Source: an uncultured Muribaculaceae bacterium
Lineage (GTDB): Bacteria; Bacteroidota; Bacteroidia; Bacteroidales; Muribaculaceae
Assembly: GCA_910583775.1 (NCBI GenBank)
Contig: CAJTYD010000008.1
Span: 1-56,723 of the forward strand
DNA length: 56,723 nt
Direction: 5' to 3'
Shown here piece by piece: positions 36,425-43,943 of the stretch (position 1 is its first letter; every line of letters starts with the position of its first letter). The notes beneath the pieces were generated by a model, which saw only the letters and a program-made list of their open reading frames with translations, ran no database searches and was not told the DNA's origin. The translations under genes and the position numbers were made by a program.

Positions 36425-37014
36425 ATCAGCACTGTTTTAGTTAAACATCTATTTAAGTTTCGTATGTAATTCTGATAATCTTTAATCTCACGCAAAGGCG
36501 CAAAGAACTTAATTTGAACTTGGGGATAATGCTTTAGAATTTAACATGTTATAAGATCCAGCAGAGTTGCATGAGGTTCAGAGGTAATTCTTTAGGACAT
36601 ATAATCCGGATAATGCAACTGAAAAACTTTGCGAAAACCCTTTGCGGGCCCTCTTGCCCCTTTGCGGGAGGTTTAAATACCTGAACGACAATGCGATTCT
36701 AATTTACAAATTCTCTATTCTCAACTTTTTTAATCATCCCGCAAAGAAGCAGAGGGCCCGCCGAGGTTTTACCGCAAAGACTTGTGCTTTTGAACTTTGC
36801 CTCAATTTAGAGAGGTCATCGCCGTTGGCTCTGGCAGTTAATCCTCTGCGGCTATGCGGGAGATTTACCTGTTCTCTTACCTTTAAGGTAGGGATAACAA
36901 TCCTTCGACTTACTTTGCGGGAGATTTAAAATATTAAGAATTAACTTATAATATTATTATAATTAACTAGCGAAACTTGAGTCAGATAATAATTTCTTAC
37001 ATGAAATTATATAA
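36425..37014. other. Repeat-bearing intergenic region
   Basis: No gene is supported here. It holds a short dispersed repeat around 36635-36672 (CCTTTGCGGGCCCTCTTGCC...), which recurs inverted near 40378-40407. It also holds the longer inverted repeat copy at 36738-36866. The single frame of 95 codons across it is repeat sequence and is not convincing. Confidence 0.65.
36738..36866 (+). repeat. Dispersed 130-base repeat, inverted relative to the copy at 40012
   Basis: Runs from CCCGCAAAGAAGCAGAGG to CTATGCGGGAGATTT. Its reverse complement matches 40012-40140 closely, including TTGAGGCAAAATTCAAAAGC and CAGAGCCAACGGCGATGACC. The ends (CCCGCA...TGCGGG) are themselves inverted repeats. Confidence 0.85.
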
Positions 37015-37036
37015 AGTGTACAAAATTTTGTACACT
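37015..37036. promoter_or_regulatory. Perfect 22-base palindromic operator of the Phd/RelE-type locus
   Basis: The half-site AGTGTACAAAA is followed by its exact complement. Each arm carries TGTACA, the core hexamer bound by YefM/Phd-type antitoxins in the E. coli system. It abuts the -33 box, so binding should block transcription and give autoregulation. Confidence 0.8.
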
Positions 37037-37038
37037 TA

Positions 37039-37070
37039 TTTGTTATATCGTTGAATAATAACTATATTTG
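37039..37070 (+). promoter_or_regulatory. Promoter of the Phd/RelE-type locus
   Basis: A -33 box TTTG (37039-37042), exactly 20 bases, then the -7 box TATATTTG (37063-37070). An AGGAA purine stretch precedes the antitoxin ATG at 37092. Confidence 0.8.
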
Positions 37071-37091
37071 CAACAATTAAAATTATAGGAA

Positions 37092-37361
37092 ATGGAAGCA
37101 TTATCAGTAAAGGACTACCGCAATAATTTATCTGCCTCTTTTGATCGTGCAGACGAAGGGGAGCGAGTCATTATTCGACGCCGGAACTCGCTTTATGCTC
37201 TTGTCAGCTTAGGGAAAGAGGATATCTCGCTTTCATCGACGAAGCAACAGCAGATGGATGAAATGGCGAGAAGTCTGAAACGCAGCTGGGAGCAGGTAAA
37301 ACAGATGGAAGCCGGAAACATTCCCGAGAAATCAGCTTTAGATTTTATCGATGAGCTTTGA
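37092..37361 (+). CDS. Antitoxin, Phd/YefM family
   Basis: The 89-residue protein starts with the YefM/Phd DNA-binding domain (LSVKDYRNNLSASFDRADEGERVIIRRRNS). A flexible acidic C-terminal part follows that would bind the toxin (SWEQVKQMEAGNIPEKSALDFIDEL). It should neutralise the adjacent RelE/ParE-type toxin and repress the operon through the palindrome at 37015. The toxin ATG lies inside its last codons (11-base overlap), the usual coupling. The antitoxin is intact although the toxin frame is broken. Confidence 0.88.
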   Translation: MEALSVKDYRNNLSASFDRADEGERVIIRRRNSLYALVSLGKEDISLSSTKQQQMDEMARSLKRSWEQVKQMEAGNIPEKSALDFIDEL

Positions 37362-37699
37362 AGTATCCACAACTCCGGAATTCGAGAGTCAGGCCAAGAC
37401 TCTGCAGAAACGCCATCGATCATTTAAAAATGATTTAAAAGATCTTGTGATTTCGTTGGCAGAGAATCCCTTTCAAGGAATAGAGCTTAGCCCGGGAATC
37501 AGAAAAAATACGGATGGCTATAGCCTCCAAAGGAAGAAGGAAATCAGGCGGCGCAAGAGTAATAACATATACTTTGATTGCAGCCGAATCGGAAGGCAAA
37601 GTATATTTGATGAATGTCTATGACAAATCTGATTTTTCAACGATAGTGTTATCTGTAATTAAAGAAATGATTTTGAAATTGGATGAAGCAGCTTCCTGA
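37351..37699 (+). pseudogene. RelE/ParE-type toxin, frameshifted
   Basis: The first frame gives MSFEVSTTPEFESQAKTLQKRH up to SPGIRK. The rest of the family sequence continues in another frame (IRMAIASKGRRKSGGARVITYT, then EGKVYLMNVYDKSDFSTI), ending at 37699. Six A residues at 37503-37508 mark the switch; five would restore one frame of about 115 residues, the normal length for this family. It is therefore a one-base insertion, a programmed frameshift or a sequencing error in a homopolymer. The intact protein would be an mRNA interferase or gyrase-type toxin. Confidence 0.82.
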
Positions 37700-38085
37700 C
37701 CCATTCCGCAATGGCTGTCCGATCTCCTGTCATTCCAGGCGGACGCACGAGCCGTGCGTCCCTACAGCGTCTCAATCTCGTTCCATCCTGTGCTAAAAAA
37801 TAAGTCGAAGACGCTAATAATAAGACAGGAGTACAGTAGTACAAAAGCTGAGGAAGAATGTTCTCCTGTGCTCCTGTCAAATCAATAATACATTGGCAGT
37901 CAGGCGGACGCACGAGCCGTACGTCCCTACAGCGTCTCAATCTCGTTCCATCCTGTGCTAAAAAAAATAAGTCGATGACGCTAAAAAGACAGGAGTACAA
38001 AAGCTAAGAAAGAATGTTCTCCTGTACTCCTGTCTAAAATCCCGGCGCCAGCCCCAATTCAAAATTCAAAATTCAACATTCAAAA
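37700..38085. repeat. Tandem pair of 135-140 base repeat units with REP palindromes
   Basis: Two direct units, 37737-37878 and 37902-38034, offset 165 bases. Each begins with the palindrome GGACGCACGAGCCGT..., continues AGCGTCTCAATCTCGTTCC, and ends in a large hairpin GACAGGAGTACA...TGTACTCCTGTC (perfect arms in unit 2, 37987-38034). Related hairpins occur at about 40141-40189 and 40237-40293. No gene is present. The end hairpins could act as transcription stops for the flanking genes. Confidence 0.85.
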
Positions 38086-39042
38086 TTATTCCTGCTTGAC
38101 CTGGTTGACAGGATGGCCGTCGAGGTAGGCGCGCAGATTGTCGACGGCGATCTGCAGGCAGCGGCGGCGCGCCTCTATAGTCGCCCAGGCGATATGCTGG
38201 GTCACAAAGCAGTTGCGCGCTTGAAGCAAGGGATTGTCAGCCTTCGGCGGTTCCGAAGAAAGCACGTCGACACCGGCGGCATAAATGCGCCCTTCGTTGA
38301 GCGCGTCGGCAAGATCCCGCTCCCTCACCAGGCCGCCGCGACCGGTATTTATCAATATCGCCGTCTTCTTCATTTTCGACAGCAGTCGGCTGTTGACCAT
38401 CTCTTTCGTGTCCGGAGCCAGCGGACAGCATAGGCAGACGATGTCGCACTCGCTGAAGAGCGTGTCGATGTCCATCTTCCTGACTTCCGGAATAGCCTCC
38501 TGCGGTTTGGAGGAAGAGACGCAGACCTCCATGCCGAAAGCTTTCGCGATACGAGCCACGGCATGACCGATATTGCCGTAGCCCACAATGCCGAGCCTCT
38601 TGCCATCGAGCTCGAAGAGCGGGAAATCGGTATAGCTGAAATCGCGGCATGACGACCAGGCACCGTCGCGGTTCTTCATCGCATAATACTCCGAATGATT
38701 GCTGACGGTCAGTATCAGCGAGAAGATATGCTGCGCCACCGACATCGTGCTGTAGGCAGGGATATTGGTGACGATAACGCCCGCTTTCGTGGCCGCCTCC
38801 ACGTCGACCACGTTATAGCCCGTGGCGAAGACACCGATATATTTCAGGCCGGGCAACGCGGCGATATCATCGGCCGTGATGACAGTCTTATTGGTAAAAA
38901 CGGCCTCCGCGCCGCGACAGCGTTCCGTAACGAGCTCGCGCGGCGTGCGGTCGTAGACGGTAAGATTTCCGAGTTTCTTTAGAGGCTCCCACGACAGGTC
39001 GCCGGGATTCAGCGTGAATCCGTCAAGCACTGTTATATTCAT
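38086..39042 (-). CDS. D-2-hydroxyacid dehydrogenase (hydroxypyruvate reductase-like)
   Basis: The 318-residue NAD-dependent oxidoreductase reduces 2-keto acids. It shows the dinucleotide motif GYGNIGHAVARIAKAFGMEV (near residue 150). The catalytic Arg lies in NTGRGGLVRERDL (near 235), the Glu in GVDVLSSEPP and the His in VTQHIAWAT. The order Arg-Glu-His is that of glycerate and related dehydrogenases. The start ATG 39042 gives a normal N-terminus. It lies between repeat units and the small DUF3791-type genes, without obvious operon partners. Confidence 0.94.
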   Translation of the reverse strand: MNITVLDGFTLNPGDLSWEPLKKLGNLTVYDRTPRELVTERCRGAEAVFTNKTVITADDIAALPGLKYIGVFATGYNVVDVEAATKAGVIVTNIPAYSTMSVAQHIFSLILTVSNHSEYYAMKNRDGAWSSCRDFSYTDFPLFELDGKRLGIVGYGNIGHAVARIAKAFGMEVCVSSSKPQEAIPEVRKMDIDTLFSECDIVCLCCPLAPDTKEMVNSRLLSKMKKTAILINTGRGGLVRERDLADALNEGRIYAAGVDVLSSEPPKADNPLLQARNCFVTQHIAWATIEARRRCLQIAVDNLRAYLDGHPVNQVKQE

Positions 39043-39075
39043 CGTAAATATTCAAATTTAAACGATAAGTAAGTT

Positions 39076-39300
39076 TTATGCAACTATCCCCGTTGTCAAC
39101 TCCTTTTTAAGGAAAGAATACACATATAGACTTCCTTGAAAAAAAAGACCGGTAGCGGGAAGAGTCAGTTTTGTATATGTTTCTGAATTATAAAGCGTAT
39201 CAAGAGCCTGCACGACACTCATTCCATAATCTTTTGAAAGTAATTCCGCAAGATCCGCTACAATCCCCTCAATCATATACTTAATATCGCTTTTGTTCAT
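39076..39300 (-). CDS. Small DUF3791-like partner protein
   Basis: The 74-residue protein is mainly helical (MIEGIVADLAELLSKDYGMSVVQALDTLYNSETYTKL), followed by LPATGLFFQGSLYVYSFLKKEL. It has no signal peptide. ATG 39300 is chosen, since the frame upstream overlaps the previous gene. The pattern resembles small Bacteroidetes proteins found beside DUF3791 and DUF3990 genes. The preceding DUF3791 gene ends 34 bases upstream, so they form an operon. Exact function unknown. A toxin-antitoxin-like role is only an inference. Confidence 0.65.
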   Translation of the reverse strand: MNKSDIKYMIEGIVADLAELLSKDYGMSVVQALDTLYNSETYTKLTLPATGLFFQGSLYVYSFLKKELTTGIVA

Positions 39301-39334
39301 AATTTCATAACCAAATTTGACCCATGATAAAGAA

Positions 39335-39583
39335 TCATAACTCTCCTCCCGTTCTACGGCAATAGGCAGCAACACTGTCTACAGCCTCATTAAAGTCAAG
39401 TGTATGGATTATTCCGTAGTTTTGTTCGACAAACGAAATTCCTTTATGAATTTTAAGATAATTAAAGGCCTGCCTGTCGGTCAAATTAAATCTCTCGGCA
39501 AACTCGTTTACCAAGGCGATAAGATACTCGAATATGTCACGCACATTGTAATCCATTTCTATGTCAGCATTTGAGATTAACAT
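39335..39583 (-). CDS. DUF3791 domain-containing protein
   Basis: The 82-residue protein from ATG 39583 has the DUF3791 pattern: IFEYLIALVNEFAERFNLTDRQAFNYLK, then GISFVEQNYGIIHTLDFNEAVDSVAAYCR. An alternative start at 39556 gives 73 residues. The frame continues upstream into the structured repeat at 39592-39775, but that extension is repeat sequence and should be left out. In Bacteroidetes DUF3791 proteins often neighbour a DUF3990 gene; here only a second small gene follows. The repeat separates this gene from any native promoter. Confidence 0.72.
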   Translation of the reverse strand: MLISNADIEMDYNVRDIFEYLIALVNEFAERFNLTDRQAFNYLKIHKGISFVEQNYGIIHTLDFNEAVDSVAAYCRRTGGEL

Positions 39584-39591
39584 GGATGTTG

Positions 39592-39775
39592 AGAAACTGT
39601 TTAAATTTATTTTCAAAGGATTTTGAGAAGATTTTTGAGCTGGTTTCGCAAGTTGAGAAAGGAGAAACCTTTCGGTTTCGACTGCCGAAACTTGGCGGAA
39701 ACAGCCAAAAAGATTCTTAAAAGTCTTGAAAGAAATACTATAATAAATTTTTCCAAAGAAATTTAAACAGTTTCT
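39592..39775 (+). repeat. Structured inverted-repeat element, copy 3
   Basis: A 184-base element closed by perfect 17-base arms (AGAAACTGTTTAAATTT at 39592-39608 and its complement at 39759-39775). Inner helices pair 39621-39629 with 39714-39722, with one G-U wobble on the plus strand. A second pairs 39643-39654 with 39689-39702 (12 pairs and bulged Gs). A hairpin GAAACC-tttc-GGTTTC lies at 39664-39679, followed by CGACTGCCGAAACTTGG. The core matches the element at 13887 while the paired arms differ. It ends 8 bases from the DUF3791 ATG. Confidence 0.78.
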
Positions 39776-39811
39776 TAGAGAATGTAAGGGTAAATCTTGA
39801 AATCCAAACAC

Positions 39812-40512
39812 TCTAAATCGCTTCTTTTACAAAATTAATTCTTTTTCAAGAATAAACAAGGAAAGCGCAGTAATAAGTAGGGTGTTAAGTTTTATGTTCT
39901 TATTTTTGAAACAAAAATCATTACTTGTAAAATAAGGTATTATGTTGTTATATCTCACCCAAAGGCTCGAAGGAAGCAAAGATTTAAAATGGCAATCAGC
40001 GCGTTATAACCCCCGCAGAGCCGCAGAGGATTAACTGCCAGAGCCAACGGCGATGACCTCTCTAAATTGAGGCAAAATTCAAAAGCACAAGCCTTTGCGG
40101 TAAAACCTCAGCGGGCCCTATGCGGCTCTGCGGGAGGTTTTAGACAGGAGTACAGGAGAACAAATATTATGTTCTTGTGTGCTTATGTCTCAATCAGCGC
40201 CTTCGGCTTGGGTTAGCACAGGAGCGCCGCAAAAATATTTATTCTTAGACAGAAGTAGAGGAGTACGATTTTTGTTCTTGTGTGCTTATGTCTTAATAGC
40301 GTCTTCGACATGCTGGAGTAGTGGAGCACCGCAGAAATTACTAATTAATAATTCCTCATTACTAATTGTTTGAATCTCCCGCAAAGGGGCAAGAGGGCCC
40401 GCAAAGTCTTCCGCACCATGCCGAAGCCGACTTTGCGTGCTTCAGATCTGCTTGAGCAGATCATCTTGGCGAGCTCTATTTTCAGCCGCATGGAATTGCA
40501 ATCATAAAAAAA
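39812..40512. repeat. Repeat-rich intergenic region
   Basis: No gene is supported. 39952-40036 matches 47088-47173 (ATCTCACC, then GCGTTATAA and CCCGCAGAGCCGCAGAG). 40012-40140 is the inverted copy of 36738-36866. About 40141-40189 and 40237-40293 are hairpins of the GACAGGAGTACA type. 40378-40407 is the inverted copy of 36635-36672. An 18-base palindrome (GATCTGCT-tg-AGCAGATC) lies at 40445-40462. Confidence 0.75.
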
Positions 40513-40593
40513 ACTCCGGAATTCGAAAGTCAGGCCAAGGCTCTGCAGAAACGCCACCGATCATTTAAGAATGATGTAAAATTGGATGAAGCA
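40513..40593 (+). pseudogene. Remnant of a RelE-type toxin gene with internal deletion
   Basis: Bases match the first 80 of the toxin gene at 37351 (CTCCGGAATTCGAAAGTCAG, then CTCTGCAGAAACGCCACCGA). They then jump at ...GATGTAAAATTGGATGAAGCA to the last bases of that gene. The middle of about 230 bases is missing. It is a dead copy and shows past duplication of the locus. Confidence 0.85.
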
Positions 40594-40682
40594 CGGCAGG
40601 ATTGTCTCCGAATCCACCGTGCTCCATTCTATTATAAAGAGATGTGAATATTTTAAAGCATCACTATATTATATAAGGATTT

Positions 40683-41804
40683 CTATATCTCATAGCGGAT
40701 GATGACGCGGTTGCCTTTCCTGACCCAATCCACGATTGGATCGGGTATTTCTCCACGCTCAATCATCGGAGCCAAGGCATTTTCATCAGCGATACCATAG
40801 ATGAAGTTCCCGTTAATCCCGACAGGGGAGAGAATCGTGTGGACGCCGACCGTCTCCGGATCAAGTCTGGCGACATTCAGAGTGGTTCCCTTTTTCAGAT
40901 CGTAGATGAAATTCCCTCGTTTATCCCTGTCGACAAAAGTTCCGACCATCCTGTCGCCTAAAATCATGGGTGAATCATTCAGATAGGCATAATCCTTGGA
41001 TTTACCGGACATAAGGAATTGCTCGAAACTGAGCTGCAATTCCTTAGGCACATTCCTTCCCTCAAGATTCATGGCATATCTTGCAATAGGCTCGCCATCT
41101 CCCGAGAACATATAAACAGTATCGGAAACCGCTCTATAATACAGAATGCCTTTGTCCGTTTTTCTCAGGATATTATTGATCATGAAATCGTTGGCATATC
41201 CTTTTGCAAAAGGCATCATCTCCTTAACGGGATTCATAAGAGAATCTGTGATCACGATCTGATTTCCGGAATTATCCATATCAGCGGCGAAGATACATCC
41301 TCCGTTTTCAAGCAATACGAACCCATTGGAACTTTTAGGGATCTTCAAAGATTTTATGAATTCACCAGATTTTTTAAAGACAAGCATATTGTCTCGCATT
41401 CTGTCGTAGATATACACATTTCTCTTGTCCACGTCAAAATCCCACGCCCTGACATATTCTTCCGGGCCTTCCCCCTTGGCTCCGATAGATCTGAGATATT
41501 TTCCATCTTTATCAAAAACCGCCAGAGTGTTGTCACCCATCCTGTCAAGCATATAGAATTCGTCGTTGTCATATATCATCTTATCCACATTGACAAACAT
41601 AGCCTCCGACGATTCCTGCATGGGAATACAATCAACGCTCTTGACGAAGTTACTTCCAGAGTCCTTACCGTCCGGCTCTGAAACTTTCACCTCTACTATT
41701 TCATTGCCATCGCTGTTCAAATGTGCCTTAGTTCCGTTTGCCCCGGAACAGCCGCATAAAGTTCCAGACATGACCATGATACTTAAAAATAAATTACTTT
41801 TCAT
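40683..41804 (-). CDS. 6-bladed beta-propeller lipoprotein
   Basis: This 373-residue lipoprotein starts at ATG 41804 with the signal LFLSIMVMSGTLCGC. Propeller strands include DEFYMLDRMGDNTLAVFDKDGKYL, IGAKGEGPEEY and NVYIYDRMRDNMLVFKKSGEFI, matching NHL-like repeats. The frame extends upstream by 29 codons through a doubled 21-base direct repeat (41820-41861), which is probably untranslated leader. It is the first of four propeller genes in the peptide locus, nearest to the TPR/HTH regulator gene at 42076. Surface or periplasmic sensor or binding role is inferred. Confidence 0.86.
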   Translation of the reverse strand: MKSNLFLSIMVMSGTLCGCSGANGTKAHLNSDGNEIVEVKVSEPDGKDSGSNFVKSVDCIPMQESSEAMFVNVDKMIYDNDEFYMLDRMGDNTLAVFDKDGKYLRSIGAKGEGPEEYVRAWDFDVDKRNVYIYDRMRDNMLVFKKSGEFIKSLKIPKSSNGFVLLENGGCIFAADMDNSGNQIVITDSLMNPVKEMMPFAKGYANDFMINNILRKTDKGILYYRAVSDTVYMFSGDGEPIARYAMNLEGRNVPKELQLSFEQFLMSGKSKDYAYLNDSPMILGDRMVGTFVDRDKRGNFIYDLKKGTTLNVARLDPETVGVHTILSPVGINGNFIYGIADENALAPMIERGEIPDPIVDWVRKGNRVIIRYEI

Positions 41805-41819
41805 CTCAATACCTATTTT

Positions 41820-41861
41820 GATTTCGTGTGTAAAATTTTTGATTTCGTGCGTAAAATTAGT
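41820..41861 (-). repeat. Two 21-base direct repeats in the leader of the propeller gene
   Basis: GATTTCGTGTGTAAAATT and GATTTCGTGCGTAAAATT occur one after the other with a 21-base period, 16 bases upstream of the ATG at 41804. They could be a regulator site or a slippage duplication. Confidence 0.7.
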
Positions 41862-42075
41862 ATTTGCGGCATTATTGAACAAGATATTCAATAAATATGC
41901 ATCTTATGGAATGATTCTTAAAAAGCGGTCTCACATGCCATACGTCAACACATTTCCGCAGTCAAAGTAACAGGCAATACATTGTACTACCCGGACAATA
42001 AACAGATTTTGTCTTTAAATCTGAAGCATAAGATGGAAACGTCTATATGATTAATAAAATGAAATGTTTCCGAAT

Positions 42076-43833
42076 TTATTTCGTATAAATATTCTGCAAA
42101 AATTTGTCTTTGTCAGCGATGCCGGAGGCGAGTATCCAATCGCGAAGTCGCACTTTGCGTTGATCAAGGGCATTGCGGTTAACACCGAACATGATACTGA
42201 TTGCCTTTGTCGAAAATCCGGCGGCATAAAGCGCAAACAGAGATATGTAGGATTCCCTTATATCAGGGAAGGCTTTTTTAAAATCCGAGACAAGACCGTT
42301 TTTCACTATATCCACAACCTCGACAAACCAGTCGAGTCGTTTCTCTGAAAAATATTCCTCCAAGTCTTTACGCAGTCTATTTGCTCTGTCAACATCATTG
42401 CTGATATGACCTCCGAAATTGGAATATGTCTCATAAAGCTTCTTTATAAACGGAAGATCTCGGTCATAAACATTCCTGATAGCTTCCATCATGCGGCTGT
42501 TTATACCTCCGGCATCCGTAAGTTCACTTTTAAGCAAAGAGAGCTCCCGAGTAATTTCAGAAATCCGTTGCTCAGCCAACTGCAAAAGATTCTCCGACTC
42601 CTGCAGTTCCTTTTCTTTCGAGAAAAGTTCAGATTCTCTTTTCTTAGCCCCTTTTCTTGTCTTTATCAGTAATATTACAAAAAATATCGCTAAAACAAAG
42701 AGTAAAGATACATAAAATATCGCTCTTTCATTCCTCGTTGCCTCGTATTCCCTGTTTTTACTTTCAATTACTTTATCCAAAAGGAGGACCGATTGGTTAT
42801 TCTTTGTTTTGCTCAGGTAAATGAAGCTGAAATCATTTTTATCTTTAAGAGCCTTTAGCTCAAGTTTCCTGTTTCCTGTTGAACATGCATGTGAGATCAG
42901 TGCTTCATGAAGCATATCCCTGTCATAATCATCAATGACGGATGCGCTTGCAGAATCAATTAACTCTACAGCCCTGTCGAAGTTACCTTTGGAGTTTTCG
43001 ATAATCGCAAGATACGAGAGATGACTTGAAGAAAGTTTATCAGAAAGTGAAATATCATGATAGACATTATTTAAAGAATCGGCTGTTCCATAGTTTTTCG
43101 TCCATACATTTATGATAATCCCCGTCCGGAGGCATAACAGATATGAATTCGCATCAACCACAGGCTCATTCTTCAGCTCTTCCATTATTTCATGCAAGTC
43201 GGCCTTAGCCCTCTCATAATCATACAGTCCGGCGAGATGGCGTACTCTATTAAGCTGAGACAGATAATAAAGTTTTCTTTTCCCGGCCTTTAAATATTCC
43301 TCGGCCGCGATACTGTCGAATTCCAAAGCCCGAAGTATCTGTCCGCATTCCGACAGAATATCTGAGATCAATCGTGCAGAACGGGCTTTCAGCAAACCTT
43401 CTTTTGCTTTGTCGGCTTCCCAATAGGCATTCGCCACATTTACGATTCCTTTCTCATAACATGAATCCTGCGCTAAAAGATATGCGCTGTATAGATTGGC
43501 CCTGATCCTGTAATCTTTTGATGGATTTCGGCTGAAATACTTCCGGGCTGACGAAATTCCTGCACTGTCATTAACCGGCTTAAGAATTCTGAGTCTGCTC
43601 TGAACATCCAATAAACTGAACAGTGCCTTCTCTTTCCCCAGAGCCAGCGAAGCAGTGTCTATCTTCTCAATTATTCTATAAGCCGAATCAGGGTCGGTCT
43701 CAACGATGGCGTCAGCGTCCCGGAGCATTCTTCCGTTCTCGGATCTACCGCAAGACTGAAAACAGCCCCCGGTCAGAAAAACAGCTGCCGACAATAAAAT
43801 CAGAAAACAATATGTTTTAATTTTGTTTATCAA
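42076..43833 (-). CDS. Membrane-anchored TPR protein with C-terminal HTH (regulator)
   Basis: The 585-residue protein has a lipoprotein-like signal (LILLSAAVFLTGGC), then a TPR-like helical region to about residue 370 (DADAIVETDPDSAYRIIEKID, then KDYRIRANLYSAYLLAQDSCYEKG). One membrane helix follows (IFYVSLLFVLAIFFVILLI), then a coiled coil (about 405-460). The C-terminal helix-turn-helix is YISLFALYAAGFSTKAISIM, then NRNALDQRKVRLRDWI. The shape is that of Bacteroidetes one-component regulators that sense outside the cytoplasm and bind DNA inside. Related proteins are at 52819 and 54869. It lies between a propeller gene and an outer membrane barrel gene. Confidence 0.83.
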   Translation of the reverse strand: MINKIKTYCFLILLSAAVFLTGGCFQSCGRSENGRMLRDADAIVETDPDSAYRIIEKIDTASLALGKEKALFSLLDVQSRLRILKPVNDSAGISSARKYFSRNPSKDYRIRANLYSAYLLAQDSCYEKGIVNVANAYWEADKAKEGLLKARSARLISDILSECGQILRALEFDSIAAEEYLKAGKRKLYYLSQLNRVRHLAGLYDYERAKADLHEIMEELKNEPVVDANSYLLCLRTGIIINVWTKNYGTADSLNNVYHDISLSDKLSSSHLSYLAIIENSKGNFDRAVELIDSASASVIDDYDRDMLHEALISHACSTGNRKLELKALKDKNDFSFIYLSKTKNNQSVLLLDKVIESKNREYEATRNERAIFYVSLLFVLAIFFVILLIKTRKGAKKRESELFSKEKELQESENLLQLAEQRISEITRELSLLKSELTDAGGINSRMMEAIRNVYDRDLPFIKKLYETYSNFGGHISNDVDRANRLRKDLEEYFSEKRLDWFVEVVDIVKNGLVSDFKKAFPDIRESYISLFALYAAGFSTKAISIMFGVNRNALDQRKVRLRDWILASGIADKDKFLQNIYTK

Positions 43834-43853
43834 GATTACGCCTGTTTAAACCA

Positions 43854-43884
43854 CAAATTTACAAAATGAATTCAGAACCTGCAA
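43854..43884 (-). promoter_or_regulatory. Promoter of the TPR/HTH gene at 42076
   Basis: On the minus strand TTG, 20 bases, then TAAATTTG, a full -33/-7 match. The -7 box is 20 bases before the ATG at 43833. Confidence 0.6.
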
Positions 43885-43943
43885 TATCAAAAAAACTTCC
43901 CGCACACCAAGCCGCGCGTAAGCCCGATTCAAGAATCCAATTA

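Noticed and set aside
36642..36929. Plus-strand frame of 95 codons
   Set aside because: It falls entirely in dispersed repeat sequence, with no domain and no fitting promoter.
37700..38085. Possible CRISPR array
   Set aside because: Only two units of about 140 bases are present, with no short repeat/spacer alternation and no cas genes.
39584..39811. N-terminal extension of the DUF3791 frame
   Set aside because: It is translated repeat sequence from the structured element, not a domain.
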